Below are positions 43,601-51,838 of a DNA stretch of 64,000 nt, piece after piece. The stretch spans positions 266,594 through 330,593 of the forward strand of contig JAKJDF010000003.1 in NCBI GenBank assembly GCA_022706085.1, read 5' to 3'. This stretch comes from Candidatus Latescibacterota bacterium (lineage in GTDB: Bacteria; Latescibacterota; MWCZ01). Both the position numbers and the translations under genes were made by a program. Numbering within the stretch: position 1 is the stretch's first letter; each line of letters starts with the position of its first letter. A model generated the notes under the pieces. That model was not told the DNA's origin. It saw nothing but the letters and a program-made list of their open reading frames with translations, and ran no database searches.

Positions 43601-45897
43601 AGACTTTGACGCGATTCGGTATCGTCAATCAGCGCGTCATGAAGCTGCACGAAGACGCGCGGGAAGCCCTTCTGCAGGCGAAGCAGGCGTACGACAGGCA
43701 GGAATACGACGGGTTCATCGCGATGTCTCGCCGCGCGTGGGGGTACGAAGCGAGGGCGTACCCGGACGTGAAAGGAACCGCGATAGACACGATACAGGGC
43801 GTGATTTTCTATTTCGCGTTGCTGCTCCCGTTCGCATTCTTCATGGAACGACTTGTCATCGGTGCGGTGGATATACGCCGGCAGATACTTGGATTTGGAC
43901 TCATTTTCGTCGGCATCTTTTTCGTGCTCCAGTTTGTTCACCCCGCATTCAAGCTGAGCACTTCACCCTACATCATTTTCCTCGGTTTCGTGATCTTCGC
44001 GCTCGGAACCATCGTTACGGTCATCGTCGTCGGCAAGTTCAACTGGGAACTGAAGCGGATGAAGATGGCAGCGAGCGGAATGCATGAAACGGACGTGGGT
44101 CGTCTGCAGGCTACTGCCGCCGCCATCGCGCTGGGTATCAACAATCTGCGGAAGCGCCCGATGCGGACCGGGCTCACCGCCGTCACGATAGCCATTCTGA
44201 CTTTCAGCGTCCTTTCCTTCACCTCGGTGGTAACCGAGCTGAAGTTTTACAAGATTAAGCGGGATAATCCCCCTGCGTATGACGGGATGCTGGTAAGGGA
44301 CCGCAACTGGTTCGGGCTGCAGGGAAGTGTTCTGGATTACGTCGAGACGGCGTTTCGTGGCAAAGCCCTCATTACGCCGCGCAGTTGGTACATGGCGCAG
44401 ATGAAGGCCGACAAGGCGTTCATTGACTTCCGCAATCCCGCGAATGACAAGCGGAGTTTTGCATCAGGAATCCTCGGTGTTGAAGCGGATGAAGCGAAGG
44501 TTACTGCGCTGGACAAAGCGCTTGTGGCGGGACGCTGGTTTGCGCCGGGCGAACGCGGTGTGTGCATCCTCCCCTCTCGGATGGCCGAGCTGGCCGGCGT
44601 GACTGCCGCCGACGTCGGAACCGCAAAACTCGAGATGCTCGGAAGGGTGTGGACGGTTATCGGCCTTGTGGACGAGCAGGGGATCTCGAAACGCCCGGAC
44701 CTTGACGCGGAAATCCTGACCCCGGTTGACCTTGTGGCGGAACAGCAGCGCCAGACGGAGGCATCTGCGGAAGATCCGACGCAAACCGCGGAAGCGCCCA
44801 TACAGACGTTTACGCACATTGCTCCAGAGAATGTCCTGATTCTGCAGCATGTAGATGTCATGGAAATGGGTGGCATGTTGCGGTCCGTGGCGGTGAGCAA
44901 TTTCCGGGAACCGCAGGAAATGCTTTCGCAGATTGAGGGCTTCATGTCTCGCGTGGCACTTACCACATTTGTCGGGCATGACAACAAGGTGGAAGTGTAC
45001 AGCAGCCTGGGCGCGACGTCGCTCAAAGGTTTGTCGAACCTTGGTGTACCGATTGTAGTGGCAGCACTGATTGTCCTGAACACGATGCTGGGCGCAGTGT
45101 ACGACAGAAAACGCGAGATCGGTATTTTTGCGACGATTGGCCTCACCCCGTTCCACATTGCGGCTCTTTTCATCGCGGAGGCGTGTGTATTTGCGGTCAT
45201 AGGGGCCGTGTGGGGGTACCTCATCGGACAGGTGCTTGCCATTGCGCTCAGCCAGACCAGCCTTCTCGCCGGCATGTCGCTGAATTACTCCTCCCTTTCC
45301 GCGGTCGCTTCGACGCTGATTGTGATGGCGACCGTTGTGCTTTCCTCTCTGTATCCGGCCAAGGTCGCCGCCGATAGCGCGGTACCGGATGTCACCCGCC
45401 GATGGTCATTCCCGCCGGCGGACGGTGACTACTGGCGCTTCGATTTCCCGTTTACCGTGGGTGAAAGCGACGTCATCGGCCTGTATGCGTACCTGCAACG
45501 GGTTCTGGACGCATACGGCGCTGGATCTGCAGGGGAATTCGTTGCGCAGAACGTGGAACTTGAGGCTCTTGAGGTGAAGGAAGGAGAGGATCCGCAGTAC
45601 CGGTTGTCGTTCCGGACCTGGTTGGCGCCTTACGACCTCGGTATCAGTCAGGACGTTCAGATGGACGCCGTGCCGACCGGTGAGTATCGAATCTACCGGA
45701 TCGAAATGACGATCCACAGGCTCAGTGGCGACGTTGATTCGTGGCAGCGGATCAACCGCGGTTTCATGAACGTCATGCGGAAACGCTTTCTCGTGTGGAG
45801 AACTATCCCCCCAGCTCTCAAAGACGAGTACCGGGAGAGAGGCAAACGAATATTCAGGGGTGAGACTGTGGGAAGTACGGTCAACGTTGATGGCTAA
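40663..45897 (+). CDS. M28-like pseudopeptidase fused to FtsX-type permease
   Basis: A 1744-residue membrane protein. The first helix is at 25-48. A roughly 1000-residue extracytoplasmic region follows, with PA-like segments near 245-290 and 360-392 and an M28-peptidase-like core (about 460-680). The M28 ligands look lost: HxD is Tyr471-Tyr-Asp473, the bridging Asp position is Glu486-Asn, the Glu-Glu pair is His518-His519, and the final H-T-P motif is V-D-T-P. Three helices (about 1046-1126), an FtsX permease core (about 1160-1575) and a cytoplasmic tail of about 170 residues end the protein. GGAG lies ahead of the ATG at 40663. No ABC ATPase is near. The next gene is an OPT-like transporter, 24 bases away. 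Confidence 0.8.
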   Translation: MAEVPQTSGDVPADGNGVNSSLWRLLGKIGKWLLIVFAVAQLLAVTVFDPEKVSVWLFGLDLNPQRATRVDFGRVDAESQAVMDAVTRDNLARHMAAIVTGESRAVGYPGERKTFEYVRSEFQRLGLQDMGVDSFEVVVPRDEGGSVTFGGGETKPIYALWPNQVKTPTLPRAQIFLNDTLLGPVSAVFPSKPSTYELPPEGVAAEFVTIPRHDLSLTQEEQERFGARRGQVGIWDVVDFSRHQVRGKFVFFDLIGSATKAKGSTETINIDSANVMGARAAGARGVVFRDYQVTVLLNPERRLPELPDDILYFSADNQISARLKDSNAKSSRVLKFTPGIGGELLYAGSGDFHSFNGRKVEGSIVVMDFSTQKNYLNAHELGAQAIIFVDDGKITREEAEAKFHLVPVDVARFWAEGACADTLRQLGSQPGNRVVLRSRMQWSPVRTYNIWGRIPGTRTNRPEDTIVLEAYYDANSVVPARAIGAENAAGIASLLAIAESFSKHPPELPILFLATSGHHSALSGINEWLYRHSRTENAFLQRIPKNQRIPFGLFVGLDLSSQNDQVGSFAQGTFYTGWNTDARRTNMHTGYGKAFMRYAEELFPGQQVNEAYPQFVDGIAPAKRTWRTFLPVAMAFDHEPVNYVGLSAITLATTNDIRERVDTPVDSLGAVNIDNVATQARTIAGLIHRGARDEGFFQETKIKPKDTQRELTGRILQFDRRKSFIPSTQIGGAIVTTSYGNVKSFCGVRGMLATLTNSGPDDGLDCTRWTLTDTVATNQIPSQVGRFRFHMVGPHVPEVMIKAYEIGDDGRIVMAPDLGQEGDKTYPMRVRADSPLLQTLQVLFEARALSLFEIIDSRYLSALDVMSVRGPDGSELRSYGMEVVPLQSRSEGKVESGAVAFAQPGTRVKVLMSTSLFGIKYLLINAPDEFFTNPLKPSEVTPAHQIRAEGSGYPVDLGRIDRTSWRVARDIWVIDDVRMKTLTRFGIVNQRVMKLHEDAREALLQAKQAYDRQEYDGFIAMSRRAWGYEARAYPDVKGTAIDTIQGVIFYFALLLPFAFFMERLVIGAVDIRRQILGFGLIFVGIFFVLQFVHPAFKLSTSPYIIFLGFVIFALGTIVTVIVVGKFNWELKRMKMAASGMHETDVGRLQATAAAIALGINNLRKRPMRTGLTAVTIAILTFSVLSFTSVVTELKFYKIKRDNPPAYDGMLVRDRNWFGLQGSVLDYVETAFRGKALITPRSWYMAQMKADKAFIDFRNPANDKRSFASGILGVEADEAKVTALDKALVAGRWFAPGERGVCILPSRMAELAGVTAADVGTAKLEMLGRVWTVIGLVDEQGISKRPDLDAEILTPVDLVAEQQRQTEASAEDPTQTAEAPIQTFTHIAPENVLILQHVDVMEMGGMLRSVAVSNFREPQEMLSQIEGFMSRVALTTFVGHDNKVEVYSSLGATSLKGLSNLGVPIVVAALIVLNTMLGAVYDRKREIGIFATIGLTPFHIAALFIAEACVFAVIGAVWGYLIGQVLAIALSQTSLLAGMSLNYSSLSAVASTLIVMATVVLSSLYPAKVAADSAVPDVTRRWSFPPADGDYWRFDFPFTVGESDVIGLYAYLQRVLDAYGAGSAGEFVAQNVELEALEVKEGEDPQYRLSFRTWLAPYDLGISQDVQMDAVPTGEYRIYRIEMTIHRLSGDVDSWQRINRGFMNVMRKRFLVWRTIPPALKDEYRERGKRIFRGETVGSTVNVDG

Positions 45898-45921
45898 CAC
45901 GCTCCCGTCAGGAGAGTAGAC

Positions 45922-47928
45922 GTGGCGACGGATTCTACCGAAGTACGAACAAAACCCGCGCGGCCAGAAGACCTGGCGGATGTCGAGGAACCCTTTACAG
46001 ACGGGTTCAACTGGAACACAATCATGGCGATGCTGTTCATCGGCATCGTCATGATGCCCGGTGCCATATATCTGGGTCTCGTAGCGGGCCAGGGCATGGG
46101 TGGTGCGGCCGAATGGGTTACGATCATCCTTTTCTTGGAGATTACGAAGCGTTCGTTCATTACGCTGAAACGCCAGGAGTTGATCCTTATCTACTGGTCG
46201 GCGTCGATGCTGGTCAGTGTTGCCGGATCAGGGCTTTCAGGCGGGATCTTTGCCGGGCTGATTTGGAACCAATTCTTCGTCCAATCTCCGCAGGCTGAGG
46301 CGATCGCAGCGTACATACCGACGTGGTATGCACCGCCGAAGGGAAGCGCGGCGCTGCTTGAGCGCACGTTCATGGATGCGGTGTGGATTCAGCCTGTTGC
46401 GGTTGTCGTCATTAGTACGATCCTGTTCCAGATTGTGTCGCTTTCGCTCGGGTACGTGATATTCCGGATTACGAGCGACATCGAACACTTGCCTTTCCCC
46501 ATGGCTCCGGTGGCTGCGGGTGGCGCAACCGCCCTGGCGGAGACCTCCACGAAAAGTGAGACGTGGCGTTGGAGGATCTTCTCCATCGGAACCGTTATCG
46601 GGCTCATCTGGGGCACAATTTACGTGGTCATACCGACGCTTTCGGGCACCTTCCTCACTCAAGCAGTAGCGATTCTTCCGATCCCCTTCCTTGATTTTAC
46701 GGTGAACCTGCGTTCCCTGCTCCCGACGGCCGTGCTTGCCATCAGCACGGACATGAGCACGCTCCTCGCGGGGTTTGTATTCCCGTACTGGACCGTGATC
46801 GGGATGTTCATAGGTTCGATGGTGAAGAACTTCGTTGTGAACCCGATGCTGTACAACCACGGGATTCTTCATCGCTGGGAGCCGGGAATGTCACTCATTC
46901 CGACAACCATCGCGGTGGAGTTTGATTACTGGCTCTCCGCGAAAATCGGGATGGCGATCGCCGTGTTTGTAATCAGCTTCTACGCGGTGATCCGCAAACT
47001 GGTTACGGGGAAGGACGAAATCAGCGAACGTCCGACGGATAACCTCGACCCGGCGAAGGTCGGACCGGGAAGCGGACGTGGGGACCTCCCGCTGTGGATC
47101 CCGATCATCGCCTGGTTCGTTTGTACAACAAGCATCGTCTTCTTCGTGCATTACCTCGTGCCGGATTTCCCGTGGTGGATCACCGCCTTCTTCGGGTTCA
47201 TCTTCACACCGATCCTGAGCTATATCTCCGCGAAGATGACAGGAATTACCGGAAGTGCCGCCGGGACATCCTTCCCTTACGTCCGCGAGGGTGCGATTTA
47301 TCTTTCGGGGTACCAAGGGGTTGCGATCTGGTTCGCGCCGTTGCCGATCGGCGATTACGGCGGGTTCTCATCCACCTTCCGGGTGCTTCAACTGACCCGC
47401 ACGAAGTTCATCAGTTACATCAAGCTGATAGTGGCGAATCTGCTGATTCTCACGACCTTCAGTTTCATCTTCTGGACACTGATCTGGCGGATGACTTTGA
47501 TTCCGTCCTCCGAATTCCCGTACGTGCAAAAAATGTGGCCGTACTTCGCAACGATGCAGGCGTTGTGGGCATCCAGTACGTTGCCGGGGGGGAACAGTCT
47601 GATGCAGGGAATCGTGACGATGCCGAAACTGGTTTCGGGGTCGATCACGGCGTTCGGTTTGTACGGGATCGTGTTGCTGCTTAAGGCGCCGCTGAGTTTG
47701 TTCTACGGGATCATCGGTGGCCTGACTGGTTTCCCGACCGGAACTTACCTGCTCTTTGCAGGGGCAATGCTGAACCGGTTCTACTTCTACAAAAAGTTCG
47801 GGCAGGCAACCTGGGCAAAATACGCGCCGATTCTGCTTGCGGGTTACGGGTGCGGCATGGGTCTCGTTGCCATGTCGTCCATCGCAGTGTCACTGATCGT
47901 AAAAAGCGTGTCTCAGGTTATTTTCTGA
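45922..47928 (+). CDS. OPT-like multi-pass transporter
   Basis: A 668-residue membrane protein with about 14 hydrophobic helices, a charged N-terminus (about 1-30) and a short Ser/Gly hydrophilic segment between halves (about 370-395). The second half has OPT-like features, such as the GITGSAAGTSFPYVREG stretch and a GG-N-S-L loop. It is larger and rearranged compared with classic OPT peptide carriers, so substrates other than peptides are possible. GTG start after CAGGAGAG. It is coupled to the pseudopeptidase-FtsX gene and followed by a terminator-like hairpin. A second OPT-like protein of the window is at 133-2094. Confidence 0.78.
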   Translation: MATDSTEVRTKPARPEDLADVEEPFTDGFNWNTIMAMLFIGIVMMPGAIYLGLVAGQGMGGAAEWVTIILFLEITKRSFITLKRQELILIYWSASMLVSVAGSGLSGGIFAGLIWNQFFVQSPQAEAIAAYIPTWYAPPKGSAALLERTFMDAVWIQPVAVVVISTILFQIVSLSLGYVIFRITSDIEHLPFPMAPVAAGGATALAETSTKSETWRWRIFSIGTVIGLIWGTIYVVIPTLSGTFLTQAVAILPIPFLDFTVNLRSLLPTAVLAISTDMSTLLAGFVFPYWTVIGMFIGSMVKNFVVNPMLYNHGILHRWEPGMSLIPTTIAVEFDYWLSAKIGMAIAVFVISFYAVIRKLVTGKDEISERPTDNLDPAKVGPGSGRGDLPLWIPIIAWFVCTTSIVFFVHYLVPDFPWWITAFFGFIFTPILSYISAKMTGITGSAAGTSFPYVREGAIYLSGYQGVAIWFAPLPIGDYGGFSSTFRVLQLTRTKFISYIKLIVANLLILTTFSFIFWTLIWRMTLIPSSEFPYVQKMWPYFATMQALWASSTLPGGNSLMQGIVTMPKLVSGSITAFGLYGIVLLLKAPLSLFYGIIGGLTGFPTGTYLLFAGAMLNRFYFYKKFGQATWAKYAPILLAGYGCGMGLVAMSSIAVSLIVKSVSQVIF

Positions 47929-47958
47929 GGTACGTGTTCCGAGACGACTTTCACGAAT

Positions 47959-47984
47959 GGGCGCCTTTCGCGGGCGCCCGTTTC
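47959..47984 (+). terminator. Probable terminator of the FtsX-fusion/OPT operon
   Basis: A 7-bp GC stem (GGGCGCC at 47959-47965 with GGCGCCC at 47973-47979) is followed by GTTTC. The U-run is short, so some read-through into the next gene is possible. Confidence 0.5.
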
Positions 47985-48001
47985 ATTGAGGTGGGCTTCA
48001 G

Positions 48002-49345
48002 ATGGCAGAATTCTGGACTCTGCTTTTCGTCGACGACAAACATATCGGAGCGACAAGGCGCGTCTGCCGGGTGTTTGAGCAGCCGCGGAAATTCGGCCCG
48101 GTTCTAGTTCCCGATCGCCCGTGGGAAGCACAGTGTGTGATCGTATATGGTTCCGTGCTGCCCAACCCGGCGGGGTCCGGTTTCCAGATGTGGTACCAGA
48201 GCTACGACCGGTCAAAGAATGGCCCCGATCGGGCACACAACTGTTACGCGGTCAGCGAAGATGGCGTTCACTGGGAAAAGCCGGAACTTGGTGTCCAGGA
48301 GTTCCGGGGTTCCCGCCGGAACAACATCATTGCCAAGGGCTTGGGGTCCTTGAATGTAATCATTGATCACGGCGACCCAGACGAAGGACGCAGGTACAAG
48401 ATGTTGTTTACCGGTGTCAACGCGGAAGGCCCCGGTCTCTTTGGGGCGTTTTCGCCGGACGGGATTCACTGGAAAACAGGCACGGAACGGGTAATTGACT
48501 CGGTAAGTGACCGGACGACGTTGCTTTTTGACCCGGAACTGAAGGTTCCCTTTGTGGGCTTCACGCGCCGCCACGGAAAGGACATGCAGGCTGAATTTGG
48601 TCGTCGCGTCATTTATCGGATTGAAAGTAACGATTTTGCACACTGGTCGGAACCAACTCCTTTGCTGGTTCCCGACCTTGCGGATTCGTGGGACGTGCAG
48701 TTCTACGGGATGCCCGCATTTCGGTACCGTGACCTGTACCTCGGCGGCCTCAAACGTTTGTGGTCCACACCGGACAGAATTGACACGGAGCTTGTGTGGA
48801 GCAGGGACACCAGATCGTGGGGAAGATCTCGTGTTCCTTTCCTGGAAAACGGGCCAAGCGGCTCCTGGGATTCCTCCTGGGTGGGGCTGGCCTCGTCTCC
48901 GCCGTTGGAAATAGGTGATCAGCTTTTCTTTTACTTCGAAGGCAGGCGTCAGGCGCACGGGCAAAGGTTTCCGTTCCCGCAAGGATCGATAGGTCTGGCT
49001 GTGCTCCCGAAAGACAGATTCGCAGCAATTGAAGCCGGTCCGGCAGAAGGGTACGTGGAGACGATACCGTTCAAATGGCATGGAGGCAGATTGGGAATGA
49101 ACCTGCGTACAAACGGGCACGGGTACCTGCGTGTCGCGTTACTCGACGAAGACGGCAGTGAGGTACCGGGATTCTCCGCTTCGGCCTGCGCAAACCTTGC
49201 CGGGGACATTCCCTGCGCCGAGCCATCGTGGGGGTCCCAACCGCCTCAAGAACTCATCGGACGAACTGTTCGCCTCCGAATCCACATGGTAAATACTCGT
49301 CTGTACGCAATCTACGCGCTTGCCGCACACAACGATCACGCGTGA
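48002..49345 (+). CDS. Five-blade propeller glycosidase-like protein (GH32/43 type)
   Basis: A 447-residue soluble protein without a signal peptide. The repeated AVSEDGVHWEKP, FSPDGIHWKTG and ESNDFAHWSEP units are the blade signature of GH32/GH43/GH117-like five-blade propellers, where each blade ends in a W-x-P/T motif. The C-terminal 120 residues form a beta-sandwich. I cannot identify a catalytic Asp/Glu pair with confidence, so activity is not proven. GAGG lies ten bases before the ATG. It opens a four-gene run with a PH-like protein, a phosphodiesterase and a second propeller. Confidence 0.7.
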   Translation: MAEFWTLLFVDDKHIGATRRVCRVFEQPRKFGPVLVPDRPWEAQCVIVYGSVLPNPAGSGFQMWYQSYDRSKNGPDRAHNCYAVSEDGVHWEKPELGVQEFRGSRRNNIIAKGLGSLNVIIDHGDPDEGRRYKMLFTGVNAEGPGLFGAFSPDGIHWKTGTERVIDSVSDRTTLLFDPELKVPFVGFTRRHGKDMQAEFGRRVIYRIESNDFAHWSEPTPLLVPDLADSWDVQFYGMPAFRYRDLYLGGLKRLWSTPDRIDTELVWSRDTRSWGRSRVPFLENGPSGSWDSSWVGLASSPPLEIGDQLFFYFEGRRQAHGQRFPFPQGSIGLAVLPKDRFAAIEAGPAEGYVETIPFKWHGGRLGMNLRTNGHGYLRVALLDEDGSEVPGFSASACANLAGDIPCAEPSWGSQPPQELIGRTVRLRIHMVNTRLYAIYALAAHNDHA

Positions 49346-49402
49346 GGAACGGAGAGCAGTCGCCGATCGCCGGGGAATGAAATCCGGAAGAGGACAGACG
49401 CT

Positions 49403-49783
49403 ATGGTAACGATCGCAACGGATGGAGTCACTGCCAGGATCAGAGTTCGGGGGCTCCATCAACTCTGGGCTTTCAGGCGGACGCTGGAGATACCGTTGAA
49501 ACATGTGAAATCTGTGACGCGGATGGATCCTTCGCTCCGCCCGCCGTGGTTACGCCTCATAGGAACCGCTATACCCGGGCTCATTTACGCGGGGTTGTTT
49601 CGCGGGCGCGGCAGGAGGGAGTTCTGGGACTGGAGCTGTGGCAAGGACGCAGTGCAACTGGACCTTGTGGAGGAAACGCTCAGCCGAATAGTGGTGAGCG
49701 TAGACAACGCCGACGAGGTACTACGGCAGATAAGCGGAGAATCCCGCCCGGGCGACAGCAGAATGGACGAGAACATTGCGTGA
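49403..49783 (+). CDS. Small PH-domain-like conserved protein
   Basis: A 126-residue protein that looks like the small bacterial PH-like family. It has LHQLWAFRRTLEIPLKHVKSV near the start, GTAIPGLIYAGLF in the middle, and GRREFWDW followed by a strand and a closing helix. The role is unknown. A GAAGAGG-type site lies ten bases before the ATG. The stop codon lies eight bases inside the next gene, a sign of coupled translation. Confidence 0.68.
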   Translation: MVTIATDGVTARIRVRGLHQLWAFRRTLEIPLKHVKSVTRMDPSLRPPWLRLIGTAIPGLIYAGLFRGRGRREFWDWSCGKDAVQLDLVEETLSRIVVSVDNADEVLRQISGESRPGDSRMDENIA

Positions 49784-50522
49784 CAACGATGCTTTTCCGC
49801 GAATCTGCGCGCACCGTGGACTGAGCAAGGCCTGTCCGGAGAACACTCTTCCTGCTTTCGGTGCAGCAATCGGCGTTGGCGCGCACGAGATTGAATTTGA
49901 CGTACGGTTGAGCCGCGACGATGTGGCCGTGGTCTGCCACGACGAACGAGTGGACCGCACCGCGGATGCGCCGGGGGCCATATCGGAGATGGAGTGGGCT
50001 GAACTGAGTAGGCTCGATTTTGGTGCCCGATACGGCGAAGTGTGGCGGGGAGTTCGTGTGCCGCGGGTGGAGGAGGTTCTCGACCTTGCCGGCGGACGGG
50101 TCGGTATCAACGTTCATATAAAAGATCCGGGGAACGACTCGCGCCTGGTCCGCCTTGTTGCAAACGAGGTGCGCAGGCGTCAGCTTGTTGAATCCGCTTA
50201 TCTGGCTGGAGCGACCGAAGCCGTGCTTTCTGCGTGTGTAGAGGTTGCTCCCGAAATCCCGCGTGCCTGTCTTGTCTCGCAGAATGGGCCCCGTGAGCAG
50301 ATCCGCGTAGCCATCAAGTACGGTTGTGCGCGAATTCAGTTCCGTCGCGCGGCGACGCGGGAACATTTCCATGAAGCCCATGACGCCGGTTTGGTCTGCA
50401 ACCTGTTCTATTCGGATGACTTTGAAGAGGCGTGCGAGTTCGGACGTGATGGTGTTGACGTCATCCTGACGAACTGCGCTCACCAGTTGATACACGCTCG
50501 CGACAGGTGCCACACGGCGTGA
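49776..50522 (+). CDS. Glycerophosphodiester phosphodiesterase family protein
   Basis: A 248-residue GDPD TIM barrel that releases an alcohol and glycerol-3-phosphate from glycerophosphodiesters. The motifs are AHRGLS (His13-Arg14), CPENTL (Glu22-Asn23), EIEFDVRLSRDD (Glu40, Asp42) and VVCHDERVDRT (His55). It has no signal peptide, so it is cytoplasmic. It starts at a TTG overlapping the previous gene; the ribosome-binding site is weak. Late strand ILTNCAH replaces the usual TD(R/K)P near the C-terminus. Confidence 0.88.
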   Translation: MRDNDAFPRICAHRGLSKACPENTLPAFGAAIGVGAHEIEFDVRLSRDDVAVVCHDERVDRTADAPGAISEMEWAELSRLDFGARYGEVWRGVRVPRVEEVLDLAGGRVGINVHIKDPGNDSRLVRLVANEVRRRQLVESAYLAGATEAVLSACVEVAPEIPRACLVSQNGPREQIRVAIKYGCARIQFRRAATREHFHEAHDAGLVCNLFYSDDFEEACEFGRDGVDVILTNCAHQLIHARDRCHTA

Positions 50523-50558
50523 GCCAAATCCCGTCTACGCGCAAGGAATGGAGATCAC

Positions 50559-51809
50559 GTGAAAACTGCCCGGATCAGGCCGGACCTGCTCGGCCCCGAG
50601 TGCCCGGAAGGGTTGGAAATAATCCAGATCACGACTGGCGTACTGCCTGCTTCGCACATCTACATGGAAGCGCAGATATTTGCCCCCGATTCAAAATGCT
50701 TTCTCCTCCATGAATCCGCGACGCCACACGGCAGTGACCCGAAGGATCCGAAGCATCGGTATCTCCTCTGCAATCTTGAGCAGGGTTGCGAACTGTCACC
50801 GGTAACATGCGAAACGGGAGCGACCGCGCCTTCCATATCGCCAGACGGCATGCACGTGTACTATTTCGTCGACGAAACCCGCCTCGACGGCGGGAAACTC
50901 ACGCTCAAACGAATGAACCTCGACGGAAGTGCACGGGAAGTGCTCTACGTGTTGCAGGGAACCATACCAGGTACGCCGTTCTTTGCCAGTCAGATTTATC
51001 CCCTGTCGACCATTCGTTCAGACGGGAAAAGGCTCGCGCTTTCCTGCTTCCTCGCCGACATGAGTTCCGGGACAAGGACGTGGGGTTTGATGGTGTTCGA
51101 TTTGGAAAATCCTTCCGTGAATCTTATTCTGGAAGGGCCCAGCTGGTGCAACGTACATCCGCAGTACAGCCGATCGATTTGTCCCGAATCCCAGCGCGAC
51201 ATTCTGGTTCAGGAAAACCACGGCAACACGCACACCCCCGACGGGGAAATCATTGATCTTACGGGAGGAAACGGAGCGGATATCCACGTGATACGGGATG
51301 ACGGATCCAACTTCCGTAACATGCCGTGGGGCCGGGATGGGAACGAGTTCTGCCAGGGGCACCAGTGCTGGCGAGGGAACACCGCCTGGGCGATCACGAG
51401 CACAAATACGCGCCATCGAGACGAGCAGCAGCTCGTCGAGAGCGTTTGTGTACCTCACACGGGCCACGACGGCGCGCGTTCACCGGGAGCTATCCGAAAT
51501 AACCTCAGCCGGGAGTTCCCCTCGCCTTCGTTTTCTCATTTCGCAACCGACGCCATCGGCTCATGGTTTGTCACCGACACATTTGCGTGCGACAACGGAG
51601 GACGGGTTTTCGTTGCAAAGATGGGGATTGCAGGAACCGACCCCCTCTCGTCGTGGACGTGTATTGCCTATCCCCATTGCTCGTGGAGGAAGGACGCGCA
51701 TATCCACCCGTTCCTGTCCCCCGACGGCAAAACCGCCTATTTCAATTCTGATGAATCGGGTGTCTTGCATGCCTACATGGTTCGCGGGTTGGAATCGCTG
51801 GGGACTTGA
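50559..51809 (+). CDS. Oligogalacturonate lyase-like beta-propeller protein
   Basis: A 416-residue soluble protein resembling the PL22 oligogalacturonate lyases, seven-blade propellers that use metal-bound His residues. Key-looking segments are ATAPSISPDGMHVYYF, NVHPQYSRS (about 205), EFCQGHQCWRG (about 270), FSHFATDAIGSWFVTD (about 328) and HIHPFLSPDGKTAYFNSDE. The spacing of His residues fits the manganese site, but the blades diverge from the pectin enzyme, so the substrate is uncertain. GTG start with GGAG six bases upstream. Its stop faces the DUF4159 gene across a short inverted repeat (51810-51830). Confidence 0.75.
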   Translation: MKTARIRPDLLGPECPEGLEIIQITTGVLPASHIYMEAQIFAPDSKCFLLHESATPHGSDPKDPKHRYLLCNLEQGCELSPVTCETGATAPSISPDGMHVYYFVDETRLDGGKLTLKRMNLDGSAREVLYVLQGTIPGTPFFASQIYPLSTIRSDGKRLALSCFLADMSSGTRTWGLMVFDLENPSVNLILEGPSWCNVHPQYSRSICPESQRDILVQENHGNTHTPDGEIIDLTGGNGADIHVIRDDGSNFRNMPWGRDGNEFCQGHQCWRGNTAWAITSTNTRHRDEQQLVESVCVPHTGHDGARSPGAIRNNLSREFPSPSFSHFATDAIGSWFVTDTFACDNGGRVFVAKMGIAGTDPLSSWTCIAYPHCSWRKDAHIHPFLSPDGKTAYFNSDESGVLHAYMVRGLESLGT

Positions 51810-51838
51810 TGTGGTTGGCAGGGAACCACAGGGCGGGG

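Noticed and set aside
51810-51830. Terminator between the PL22-like and DUF4159 genes
   Set aside because: A 7-bp inverted repeat (TGTGGTT with AACCACA) is present, but neither strand has a U-run, so termination is not supported.
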